Source: Mercenaria mercenaria
Lineage: Eukaryota; Mollusca; Bivalvia; Venerida; Veneridae
DNA length: 64,000 bases
Reading direction: 5' to 3'
NCBI RefSeq assembly: GCF_021730395.1
Contig: NC_069363.1
Span: 59,763,001-59,827,000 of the forward strand
The position numbers were made by a program, and so were the translations under genes. This document shows positions 47,180 to 58,406 of the stretch, in pieces. Below the pieces are notes generated by a model that did not search any database, was not told the origin of the DNA, and saw only the letters and a program-made list of their open reading frames with translations. How positions within the stretch are numbered: the first letter of the stretch is position 1; each line of letters starts with the position of its first letter.

Positions 47180-48150
47180 AAACAACTTTTTCTCTTTAAT
47201 CACATGATAGATCTATACCAAACTTGGTCAAAAGCGTCTTTGCTTGACCCTGTCAACTGTGTTCAGGTGGTTCTGCTTGGCCCCTTGTAGGGGCAGCTGA
47301 AATCAAAAAAGGAAAAAAAAACCTATAAACCATTTAGTGATCATCAAACTAGGTCTATAGAAATTTTATGGTCATCTTTAGTTTATTCAGATGGGTTAAC
47401 CTTGGCCCCTTTAATGGGACCCAGAGCTTAACACGGAAAACCTACAATTGACTTTTTCTTAACCAGTCCGCACTAAACTAGGAATGCAGCATCCATGTAA
47501 GTTCATCTCTTAAGTGATTTTTTTTTTCAAATGGTTCTGTTTGGCTCCTTTAAAGGGCAGAAAGGGCCATTAGAGCTAACAATAGAAAATCGTTTAATTA
47601 ATTCTTACGAATCACACTTGATGGATCTCAACTAAACTGTAACGTGCTTGTTTGTTTCTCTCTAAAGTTTGTTCAAATGGTACCTCTTGTTCCTTTTTAG
47701 GGGTGCCAGAGCTGAAATAGAAAAACCTTAAAGTTAATCTTGTCATGAACTAACTGATGGACCTTCATTAAATTTAGTCTATAGCATGCTTGTAAGGTCT
47801 TCTGTCAAATTTGTTCAAATGGTCCTGATTGGTCCCTTTCAAGGGTTGCCGGGGCTGAAAATAGAAAACCATTTAAACAAATGCTTATTATGAACCACTC
47901 GATGGATCTTCAACCAACTTGAATCTTGATCTGTAGCATCTTCATAAGGTTCTTTTAAGTTCATTCGGATTTTCTGCTGGTCCTTCTTTAGAGGCCTGCA
48001 AACTTCTTTTTTGAACCACTTGATAGATCGTCACCAGTCTTGGTCGGCCCTTTCAAATTTGATGATTGCATTTTAGGGCTGCAAAAGCTAAAACCAGCGT
48101 TTTATATAACTTCCTATGAACATCGTAAAACTAGTCTGTAGCATCTCCTG
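47180..48150. repeat. Degenerate tandem repeat, about 120 bp
   Basis: 'GATGGATCTTCA.C.AACT', 'TTC.AATGGT.CTG.TTGG', 'CCCTTT.A.GGG' and 'GCTGAAAATAGAAAACC' recur about eight times. Eroded array upstream of the PPxY membrane protein gene. Confidence 0.6.
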
Positions 48151-48676
48151 TAGTCCATTACGACATAGTGACAGTTGTCCCCTTTGGTGTACTTTCGTGA
48201 TAACATACTGGCGTCCATTTACTGCCTATATTGGTTATTTGGCATTTTAACTGATTCATTTGGCATCGTAGCACAAAATGAAGCTGCCTCTGATTGATTA
48301 CCATAATTTTCCGTCTGAAATTAATTTAATGCTTGTGCCATTTTACCCGAGTCTATCCTTGTCCTCTTACTTTCCAACTTACCCGTGATCGTGATTATAT
48401 ACATGAAATAAATCGTGTATTTTGTCCGGCTTAATATAGAATAAAATATAGAACATAAGTTTGTTTAATAACAAGGCGTATAGCTGTATAAGTAAAAATA
48501 GATCTAATCGTCACGTTTCATCTAATCCAACACTTTTATAAACACTTTTATATTAAATCTAAAATGGAGAGCAGCCAAAACTCACCGGATCGAGACATGT
48601 TTGTTAAATGAAGATGCACATAACCATATGATAAGGAAAAATACAGATTGCATAAGGATTTTGCATTCGGTCAAAT

Positions 48677-48863
48677 ATGAATTGGACTTTTTATCTTGTG
48701 CTGTCATTCTGGTGTCTTGGTATGTTTTTATGACACTCTATTAAAATAAAAACTTTCAGCAATATCGAGAAATAGTAGAAAAAATATACAAATAAATTCA
48801 AATAAATTTTACGCTCATAAGTCGTTCAGCATGATGATTACATAGGTTAGACACTAAAGATGC

Positions 48864-48904
<41 letters not shown>

Positions 48905-51337
48905 TCTCTCTTCTCTCTCCATCCCTCTAGGTTATTCTTCTCCACGATCGTTGACCGGATGTCTGCTATTTACATTTTGCATCAAACTTTGTGTGTTGTG
49001 ACTTATCTAATTTCACTTTTTTATCTGAAGGTCACATTTGAAAAAAGACTGTTTTAACCTACTTAATATATTTATCTTTGTTTATGAAAGACAATTTTTT
49101 TATTGTTATTATTATTATTCTTTATTATTATTATTATTATTATTTTCTATCATCTTTTAAGAACACGCTGGTAAGCCATTTTGTAAATATGAAACTCTTC
49201 TGTGTATACTAATTTTGCAGTGGTTTGCGATGGATGGCATGACTATAGCGAGTGTGACTGTAATGGCAATGGCACAGAGAAACACTGCACGTGTGACCAG
49301 CACGAGTACGTATTTACCAGCTCATTCAGTCGTATATAATCTATAACTTAAATATGAAAATGGAATACGTTTTTATACCTATATACACTTGTATGTATAT
49401 TTTCCTACGCTGCATTTTATACTCTTGCCCGAAGCTCATGTACCAAGCTTCTGACGCAGGCCTGGCCTTGATATATCGCCAAGATCTACTAAACTACCGA
49501 CATAATATTATGTCATATGAAAATATGTTGACGATGACATATATAGAACAACAAAAAAGTATTCAAAAGGTGGAATCTTATCATTTTATTTTTTATTTTC
49601 ACAGTACATACATTTAACTTTTAGCCTGCTGGCGGCAAGTGATTCTGCCTTGGCGACTAGTGCAGACCAAGATCAGCCTGCACATGGTCTGCACTGTTCG
49701 CTATTCAGTCAGTAAATTTCAGTTAACACCCCTTTGAATAATAATTGGTACTGTCCAAATTGAATGATGAATCAGTCCGTTTTAGAAATTTAGCAGGCAA
49801 AGGGTTAAAAGATTCGCAAGCAACAAAATAAGACCGTTCTGCATATGAATTAAAAAGTTCCACTTTAGTATCTTTAAACGTTTTCCAAATGTAGTTATTG
49901 TGTGTTATTTTTAATTAAAAAGTTATATGCTGTTGCGATTTAATTTTCTTTAACTTCTGAAATGTTATTCAATAGTAGTATATTAATAAGTGCATTGTAC
50001 TAGCACGTGGGTCATAACGGCATTTGCAGAATTTAATTTTTGTCATAAGATTTTTCTAAAAACAACGTATGAACACTTTCTTAAGAATCGCATTTTTATA
50101 AATTAGCACTTTAGAATGCACTACCATTCAAATAAGCATGGTTTTATGTTTCAAATCAAATGCATTTTATGGGCGTTCTCTGAAGTTCATATACTGTGTG
50201 TTTAGATCAAATAAAAAGCACACGCTAAACAAATAAAAGGAAAAGTATCTGGTGAGGTCTTATATCTTTAAATAACTGCGCGTGAACTATTAGCTGTATT
50301 TCTTACAGGGGCGGTTATAAGAAGAGGGTGTGTCTGATAGTAATAGCGTCCTTATTAGCCGTGGGTGTGGTCGGTATCATTGTAGGTTGTTGTGTGTACA
50401 ACAGAAAAAGGAAGAAGGAAAAGACAGACCAAGGTAAGTTGACAACACATTAGTTTTCAGAAAATGAAATACCTTCCAAAATGGTCATTTGGGACAAATT
50501 TGTAAAACCATACCTTGATATAGCCATCGATCCCTGCAAGCAAACTGTACAGCTTCCTGAAACGAGAAATTCGTTGCTTGGCAACAGGCAGTTGCGACAT
50601 TAGGAACTCTATCAAAACCACCTCGTAGTCGCACAATAAATGTAATATTTGCAAAAAAAGTCATTCTCATCCATCAGAGGTTCGCCAAAATCCCAAGACT
50701 AACGTTCAGCTAGGAACCATAGTGAACCTCTGTTATGCTAGAATGAAGGAAGTAGGCATATACCGAAAAACAAACGGTTAGCTTTGCTCATAAATCTTTA
50801 ATATTTCTTTGCCGAAATATGTAATTATATTACACCATTTTAATGAGAAATCAAGTCTAGTCGGTTGCGTGGACAAAAGACGGCGAAAACTCAATAAAAT
50901 CTGTGAAAAAATCACTTTTGGAAGGACAGAACGCAAGCAAGAAACAAAAAACCAGACTTGGTTTGATTGAAGTCGTTCATGTTCAAGACCCACTTGTACC
51001 TGCCTATAGTTTAAAAATATGCAAAACAGAGTAGACAAACGTTTCCCAAACGTGCGTTACAACAATAAAACATCTCATTACGTAAAAAGTTAATACATTT
51101 TTTACTACTCATTATTTCTATGATATTTGCTTCAGTAAATGCAGCCTATTATTGCATATATTTTGTTTTCTTGTAGATAAGTTTGAAGAACCCAAACAAT
51201 ACGTCAAGGACCCGCTACCAGATTGGGACTCATTAGCTACAATCAGTTTTCCACCCAAATATACAACGCTTCCTTTCTATCATCCAGAGACGCATAACTC
51301 ATCAATATCTCCACCACCTCCATACTCGAAGTATTGA
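48677..51337 (+). CDS. Small Cys-rich type I membrane protein with two PPxY motifs
   Basis: Four exons: 48677-48719, 49221-49305, 50309-50433 and 51177-51337 (414 nt, 137 aa), all GT-AG, with phases 1, 2 and 1 closing correctly. Residues 1-16 (MNWTFYLVLSFWCLVV) look like a signal peptide. Residues 17-43 form a Cys-rich ectodomain (CDGWHDYSECDCNGNGTEKH) with five cysteines and one N-glycosylation sequon at N31. A transmembrane helix follows at about 51-71 (CLIVIASLLAVGVVGIIVGC), then a basic stop-transfer (NRKRKKEK). The cytoplasmic tail carries PPKY at 110-113 and PPPY at 131-134. This layout resembles CYYR1, Shisa and WBP1/VOPP1-type adaptors that recruit WW-domain ubiquitin ligases. The sequence does not let me assign it to any of these, so no symbol is given. 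An AATAAA at 51629 fits a roughly 300-nt 3' UTR. Confidence 0.8.
48868..48920. repeat. (CT)n microsatellite in intron 1 of the PPxY membrane protein gene
   Basis: Sixteen or more CT units, then a TTGCTCTCTCTTCTCTCTCC interruption. Confidence 0.9.
49614..49808 (+). mobile_element. TTAA-bounded MITE (piggyBac-like), copy 6
   Basis: Begins TTAACTTTTAGCCTGCTGG and ends TTTAGCAGGCAAAGGGTTAA. It lies in intron 2 of the PPxY membrane protein gene and shares the shorter internal form with copy 2. Confidence 0.7.
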
Positions 51338-51628
51338 AGACCAAGACTGCTTTCATAACAGACTTGCATAACTCTATAATATCTCATCGCCTTCATACTC
51401 AAAGCACTGAAGATCAAGGTCGCTTTCAAAACAAACTTGGAAATCTTTTGTTGTTTCTAACAGAAGTTATCAGATGAGCGGTGTCAGAATTAAATAATTT
51501 CGTAGTTTGTAACTACTTAAAGATGACCATTATCCTTATGGTCTTGAAAATGAAGGCGATAACCAAGATTCAAGAAGAGGCAACAAGCTTCAAGAAGAGG
51601 CAACTTGCTGTAACAGATCTTCTGTAAG

Positions 51629-51634
51629 AATAAA
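51629..51634 (+). promoter_or_regulatory. Polyadenylation signal candidate for the PPxY membrane protein gene
   Basis: AATAAA about 290 nt after the stop codon at 51337, in otherwise non-coding sequence. Confidence 0.45.
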
Positions 51635-51697
51635 ATGAGATTATGAACTGCAACATATAAATAGAGGAACAGGAATGCCTTTGTATATTGAATTAAT

Positions 51698-52050
51698 TAA
51701 AGGGCAAGGACTGTCTGACAATTAGTTCATGTTCATGGTTGAAAGCCATTTTTTTCTCATGTCTTTCATAACGCTGAAAGAATTTTTAAAAATCGGACCA
51801 CTATTGAAAAAGATATGGCAGCTTGAATTTTCAGAAAATGGCTGGCCATGGAGGCATCCATTTTAGTGTGTTTATTATGTCATTTATACACTGTTGAATT
51901 CTTTATTTAGCAAACAACCTTTTAAATATATTAATTTTGTATGTTTCATAATAGCTAGAAAAGGTAGAGAAATTATTTTACAGAAATAAGTAAATACAGC
52001 TCAAATGTTTAGCTAGAGACTAAATAAATCCGCCATCTTGTGAACACGAT
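51698..52050 (+). mobile_element. MITE-like repeat with AAAGGGCAAGG end, copy B
   Basis: Starts TTAAAGGGCAAGGACTGTC, then CATAACGCTGAAAGAATTTT, ATGGCTGGCCATGGAGGC and ATAAATCCGCCATCTTGTG. Same family as 9369-9879 but lacks a recognisable far end. Confidence 0.55.
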
Positions 52051-53105
52051 AGAGATCACATTTTGCAATAAACTTGCACCCAACTTGTACTGACATAATA
52101 TCTCGGTTCCTTTCGGAAACTGGCTGTATTTCCCTGACCAAGGCAAATTTATTCGACCCTAATATACCCTGAACAGTCGCGCGCCAAGAAGACGCAACGA
52201 AATGTGCCAAAAATCCGAGAAGATATTAAAACCTTCTATCTTCTTGACAATGAAAGAAATGAGTACTACTAAGTAACAGGTTTGTAGTTCGAGGCCTCTG
52301 TTTTCAGTGACATGGGAACGATTTGAATAAACAATAAACATTATTTCTTTAAAGCCGTTCTGGTCCCCCTCATCTGATTCACGTAAAGAAGTTGTCAGTT
52401 ACTTGTGGATATAAAGTCAATACAAATATAAAATCCAGGAAACTGACCGTTTTACACAAAAAGAGACTGCCAGGTCGACAAAACTTTGTGCAGTGCAAAA
52501 TATTTCGTAATATTTAAAGGCATAAAAATGTCAACCGTTAATTTGATATGAATTAACGACATTCAGCAAAATTAGAACATTTTCAGAAAACGAGAAATGT
52601 ACTTTGACCAGTTTCCCACCAATATATTTAAACTCTCTACCTTATTTCAGACACGTCCGAAATAAATCACGAACATTTAACTGGGCTATTTTCAAAAATA
52701 CAACTTCGAGTTTTATGTTCCATGTAAGTTGTGCAGAAAATCATCACAATTTTCATGGATATCAACTTGGAGGAAATTTGTGTTGTTGTTTTTGCAATTA
52801 CATCATTGTCATTCGTTTTCTTTGTAAAATAAAATGTGCTGTTTCATGAAGTGTTTTTCTCCACTTAGACGTATTAACTTTCAACCAATATCAAGACCTG
52901 TTAAGAATTGAATGTTAAAGTCGTGTTCAATCTGACTAAAGTACATCTCCTATTACGCTACGCATAGGATCTGAAAACGACCTATTCATTGCCTCGTTCT
53001 GACGGCCCTTTCACTAGCCAATCAGAGCCTAGCTTACAACATCTTGCAAATCTACCTCTAGCATTGACTTTTGATATTTACAATTCTTATGTCGTAATGT
53101 ATCAG

Positions 53106-53159
53106 ATAGCCGGTTAGCTCAGTCGGTAGGCCACTTGCTTTGTAAGCGAGGGGTCCCGG
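53106..53159 (+). pseudogene. tRNA-Thr(TGT)-like sequence, 5' part (3' part at 57137-57160)
   Basis: GCCGGTTAGCTCAGTCGGTA (A box), then CACTTGCTTTGTAAGCGAG (anticodon loop TTTGTAA, TGT). It is cut in the T arm at CCGG by the LTR insertion and resumes as CCGGGTTCGAGTCCTGG. The acceptor strands pair poorly and the D stem has a mismatch, so this is a tRNA-derived repeat head rather than a working tRNA gene. Confidence 0.65.
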
Positions 53160-56100
53160 TGTGATATAATGGTTTAAAGAATCCATTATACCAAATACTT
53201 CTTAGGCATTCTTTTCAGATAGCTTTTCGGTCAATAATAAGTCATGTACTTTAAGAATATATTTCGCATTCCTTTTCACACTTACCTTTACGGTCTAGAA
53301 ATTAGTCATGTGCATTAAATGACAGGTTACATTATATCGCCCAGTTAATGCATTGTCCAGCAATGCATGTTTCAAAATTACTATATTGTTTTGACAACTG
53401 ACTAACTGGATAAATGACAGGGTAATTATAAACACCCGGTCTTTTGATCACGCCGCATGACTCAAGTCACGAATAATTTCTTTCATAAGCAGAAGTTTTG
53501 AGACAAAACTTCAGTATCATTCTGGTACTCAGTTAGGTTAGATGCGTATGTCCGATACGCGCAAAAATGAATAAGTTAGATACGGACCGAGGCAATTAAC
53601 GTTGAAGTTATTATGTCGAAGAATAGAAGTTCTTGTAATAACTGTGAATATGTTAGAAAAATATGTTAGAGAATTATGAAGAAAGACTTTGATGTTTATA
53701 TATTATCGTAGCATATAGGAAATATTAAATAGTAGTTATTAAAGAGAACAGAGTTGTTGTTGTTGTAGTTAGAATAGTGAACTTTAGACCCTGTTACACC
53801 ACACGGGACTTATTTGGTGCCTTAAAAGAACCAGGATTCGAACGAACCTTCGAAACGTCGCGGACACAACACAAAGAAGTACTACCAACTACCACGAGGC
53901 CACCACGACGAATAAAATGGAATAACAACACTTGCGAATTGGCAGACGACTGGAAATGGAACTGACGACCGATAAACCTCTTAAGACAGCTGTTAGAACC
54001 CCCATGAACAAACGAAACGTACGGACAAGATGCAATTTAAGGCTCGGCAAGGAAAGAGAACATCCATGGTGTATGGTTATGGAAAAAGAAATCGATACTC
54101 CATCAGGTTAGTGACTGTTCATTTTAACTCGTATACCAACGATGCTATTCGGGAATTCTTTAGATACATTTTTGATTTGAAGAGATGTTCAGCTCTCTTT
54201 AACATTTTTTTACAATTTTACAGGCGATCCAAAAGAAACTTTATTCTTAAATTTTACGAATTTTCGTACATTTAAGTCAACAATTAAGATTATTTTACAA
54301 GAATATCATATAGAATTTTTTCGAAAATGGTATATTTCATAAGGAAAATGCATTATTGTTGTAAAGATAAATTTCAAACAGATTACTCATTAGAATATAA
54401 AATTGACAAGCATGTGTACATACATGTAGTCCAGCTTCGTTTTTTTGTTATATTAAGTGAGGAATACCCTTAGGGAAGTAAAGTTGTATAATTGCTCTCA
54501 ATTAGTAAAATGACAAGATAACATTGTATGAATCATAACCCAAATGCTCTGAACTCCATGAGATTTTGAGATGACGTTGGTAACGTCTTTGAGGCGTGTG
54601 TAACGCTAAATGTATTATTATAATGTATCGTTGTATGATGTGTCAAGAACCATCATAGAGCATGTGTAATGCTTATACATAGAAGAATGTCGCAAGAAAT
54701 GCGACCGTTGATGAAACAAGAAGTTTCTTATTTTATGAGTCTTAGGGGAATTATGTCGCTAGAAAAGCGACCATATATTGATATGGAACATGAAGTTTAT
54801 TTAGTTGAGTTGTAGAGAATAATGTCGCTAGGCATGCGACCCTTGCAATCAGACTTGGAGATTGCTTCTTATGTATGAGTCAGAGTAGTTGCGGTTATGT
54901 TTCAATATGAATTAGTAGTACTTGTTAATTAGCTGGAAATTCATTAGTAAAATATTTCATTGCATTACTGCTATTTAAGGCAGAATTCCGTAAAGAAAGA
55001 GAATAAAACATGTTTTTATGAGTCTAAGTGTAAGCTTTAAGGACAAATTTGTGCATGATAAATACATATTTTTTCAGCGTAGAGATAACTGTTATTAGAA
55101 TTATTTTTGAACATTTATGAAGAAACTAACATTTTGCATTTTACAATAAATGTATCCCGAATAGTTATTAGAGGTTTACGGTGTTTTTAACAGTCCTGAC
55201 TTAAGACGACAACGCTTTGTTTACTAAGATGAAATGAAAACTATAGAAAAATGAAAAACAGAAAACAGGAACCAGATTGGCATACAAAAGACAAATTTAT
55301 AAACATTCTATTTAGAGATTCTAAGAAGGCATCCTTATGTAAAGTTCTTATATAGACAAACGAAACTTTTGACAATGTTAAATGATTGCTTGTATATTCA
55401 TTAAACCGAGAGAATGCTGCTGGAGCAACACGTCAAACCTTCTATGAAAACGACCTTCTGAAGCCGGGCTAAGCTATTACTCAACAATGAAGGCTATAAT
55501 AATGCGTGGCGACATACGAACATATTTCATGACTTTTTGGAGAAAACTGACAAGCTGATGGGTCACCTCCCTTACCAATCCAACTAAAATCAACTGCAGT
55601 GTAGAGATATCAACCATGGAACGGGAATGAATGATGTCACTTTATCGTCTACACGTAAAAACAAGTATCGTTCCGATTGTTAAATAAGATTTGAGAACAT
55701 TGTTTCATTTTTAGCATATACTAAAGTAGTAGATTTTTTTTATTAACTCATTATAATATACAACAGGTTACGGGATATTTCATATTAATATTACTTTTGC
55801 GTATTTAATAGTATTTTCTAGAGATTTGTGACCTTATATATTTCTTTATATCAGTAATTAACATTTTACGCAGGTCTAACTAATACACGAAGTATTTCTT
55901 AATGATAATATTCCTTTTGACAGGTATATTCATGACAGTTATATTGTGTATAAACAATTATTATTTTCTATTTCAGTTACAATCTTGAAGGCAAAACCCC
56001 TGTGGGCAAGGGAGGAAAAACCATTGTTAAGTATTGTGAAAAATATTGTGAAATTGTGTTCCGCTAGTAATGCAGTGTTTTATTTAAATTAAATGGGGTT

Positions 56101-57136
56101 TTGACTTCAAAACGCAAGAAAAACAATCTAGGACTGAAACAAAAACAAATTGAATATTCTAGGACTGAATCAAAAATCTGTGAAATTGTGAAAAATGATA
56201 TCTACGAATACCATGTGTTTTATCTTATTCATTGATTGCGTATATTATATCATGCATTGATCTTATATATTCTTGATTTTGTGTATTCAATTGTGTTCTA
56301 TTCTACTTAAGGGCATTAATCTTCAGTATTACGGCTAAAACTTTAAAAATAAAATTACGTATTAATAATCAGCCGGTTTTATGTATTGCCTCATGTTTAA
56401 TTTGTTGATTGCCTCATGTAAATCTTTGTTTTTGTTTTTATTTTTATTCTCTTATAGATAATTAAAAGAAAAACTCACAAGAAAGGGGCGAGTGTGATAT
56501 AATGGTTTAAAGAATCCATTATACCAAATACTTCTTAGGCATTCTTTTCAGATAGCTTTTCGGTCAATAATAAGTCATGTACTTTAAGAATATATTTCGC
56601 ATTCCTTTTCACACTTACCTTTACGGTCTAGAAATTAGTCATGTGCATTAAATGACAGGTTACATTATATCGCCCAGTTAATGCATTGTCCAGCAATGCA
56701 TGTTTCAAAATTACTATATTGTTTTGACAACTGACTAACTGGATAAATGACAGGGTAATTATAAACACCCGGTCTTTTGATCACGCCGCATGACTCAAGT
56801 CACGAATAATTTCTTTCATAAGCAGAAGTTTTGAGACAAAACTTCAGTATCATTCTGGTACTCAGTTAGGTTAGATGCGTATGTCCGATACGCGCAAAAA
56901 TGAATAAGTTAGATACGGACCGAGGCAATTAACGTTGAAGTTATTATGTCGAAGAATAGAAGTTCTTGTAATAACTGTGAATATGTTAGAAAAATATGTT
57001 AGAGAATTATGAAGAAAGACTTTGATGTTTATATATTATCGTAGCATATAGGAAATATTAAATAGTAGTTATTAAAGAGAACAGAGTTGTTGTTGTTGTA
57101 GTTAGAATAGTGAACTTTAGACCCTGTTACACCACA
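53160..57136 (+). mobile_element. Non-autonomous LTR retroelement (young; LTRs 644 bp)
   Basis: Terminal repeats at 53160-53803 and 56493-57136 are the same length and look identical by eye, each starting TGTGATATAATGG and ending GTTACACCACA. A 4-bp duplication CCGG flanks the element. A purine-rich tract (AAGAAAGGGGCGAG) lies directly before the second LTR, and TGGTGCC, 11 bp inside the first, may be the primer site. The 2.7-kb interior has no recognisable gag or pol, so it is a TRIM/LARD-like passenger that needs proteins from elsewhere. Superfamily undetermined; structurally it looks whole. Insertion looks very recent. Confidence 0.85.
54686..54890 (+). repeat. Three about 67-bp units with GTCGC...GCGAC stem-loops
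   Basis: Stem-loops of 17 nt at 54689-54705, 54755-54771 and 54824-54840, each with stem GTCGC/GCGAC, spaced 66 and 69 bp. Between them an 'AACA(A/T)GAAGTTT.TT' phrase follows the first two. They lie inside the LTR element. Confidence 0.7.
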
Positions 57137-57339
57137 CCGGGTTCGAGTCCTGGAATAACTGCAAATTTTTATTACTCTTTGACAATCGAACAAGTCGCCT
57201 GATTGGATAACATAAAAATAGCAATAATGGAAATCCAAAATATACAGAAGACGAATGTGAATGGGTCGTTCTCAGATCTTCGTTTAGAAGATCAAGTACT
57301 TTAGTCAGATTGAGTCGTGTTTAGATCAATTTTCAATTT

Positions 57340-58400
57340 TGGTAAAATTGGTCGGAAATTTTTCACTTAGTACGGACTTTTTTGAAACAAGTGATGTCTT
57401 ATTCACGGAGTCATGCAATCACGTGTGCACCGTAAATTTATGACACACACGGACTTCTCATGATTCTACTGCATTGTTGCGGCCGCTTACGCATAACCTT
57501 AAATTTAATCTCTGACAAGTACGTATATGTGTCGACAATTTGGCTCAGGAATTGCATCCGAGCGACTCTGATTCGATTCCCACTATATGCACTTGAGATT
57601 TTTCGTCATAAACATTAACATTTTCGTGTAAACAGTAGAAGTAGGACAGGTCTGGTAATTGTTAAAGACCTCTTAAGTGATCTATCACTTGTTTATAGAC
57701 CTTATCGAAACAAAAAGCCGGTAGGTAATTAATGTTACACCGGCACTTTTGTATGCAACCTCGCCAGGCACATGTATGTTTTTGACAACACAGAAAATGA
57801 CGTCACTCGACCTTCTGCAGCTTTTTCCGGGAGTAAGTGGAAAGGGGCCAGTTACGCATTTGACCCGGGTACGTATTTTAAATAAAATAAATAGATGTAC
57901 TTTACAGGCATATATATTCAACTGGTTATTTATGATGTTTATAGGACTAAGGATTCCTGCATACAAGTAATTATTGTTTAAATGAATATGCGTCCTATCT
58001 CCATGTAGACGGCCGGGTCTAAGATCTTACCACGTGCAGGGGTCACCCTATCAAAATGTATGCACGTGGACTTCTTCCCTATTTTTGCTAACAGGGAGTC
58101 AATTTTCCGCGTTTTCTAACAAATTGAAATTACCAAGACTTTAGAACGACATATCAGATTTTCATCTACAAAAACATATTTGAGCTCGGGATGAACACAA
58201 CTTACAAAGGGGTCCGTAACGGAGCAAGAGTAAATAGAGGTTTTCAGAACTTCGTCAAATCGCTCAAAAGATAATTTTTGATGTTGTCTGAAAGTGTCAG
58301 TATATGCCTCGGATGTAAGATATTTCAGTATTTCAGAGATAACGATCTAGACATTTTAGAAATATTTTCAAAAATAAATGCTGATTACGGAAGCGTCTAC
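57340..58400. other. No gene recognised
   Basis: Apart from the tRNA-headed repeat at 57480-57650, no exon, RNA gene or repeat end can be supported before the satellite array. Confidence 0.45.
57480..57650 (+). mobile_element. Relative of the 29-kb tRNA-headed repeat
   Basis: CGGCCGCTTACGCATAACC, then TTTGGCTCAGGAATTGCATC, GATTCGATTCCCAC and GAGATTTTTCGTCATAAACA parallel the 29240-29400 copy in order and spacing. Diverged. Confidence 0.5.
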
Positions 58401-58406
58401 TTTGCC

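Larger units (their letters stand above)
52918..57335. mobile_element. Older inverted-repeat element with tRNA-like core, split by an LTR element
   Basis: Left arm TCAATCTGACTAAAGTAC ... GGATCTGAAAACGACCTATTC (52931-52988) is the reverse of the right arm at about 57262-57320 (GAATGGGTCGTTCTCAGATC ... GTACTTTAGTCAGATTGA). Each arm contains its own small hairpin. Removing the LTR element leaves about 440 bp holding a tRNA-like sequence. Outer ends and TSD are not certain. Confidence 0.55.

Noticed and set aside
53106-53159. Intact tRNA-Thr gene
   Set aside because: Interrupted in the T arm, and the acceptor strands do not pair even when the flanks are read together.
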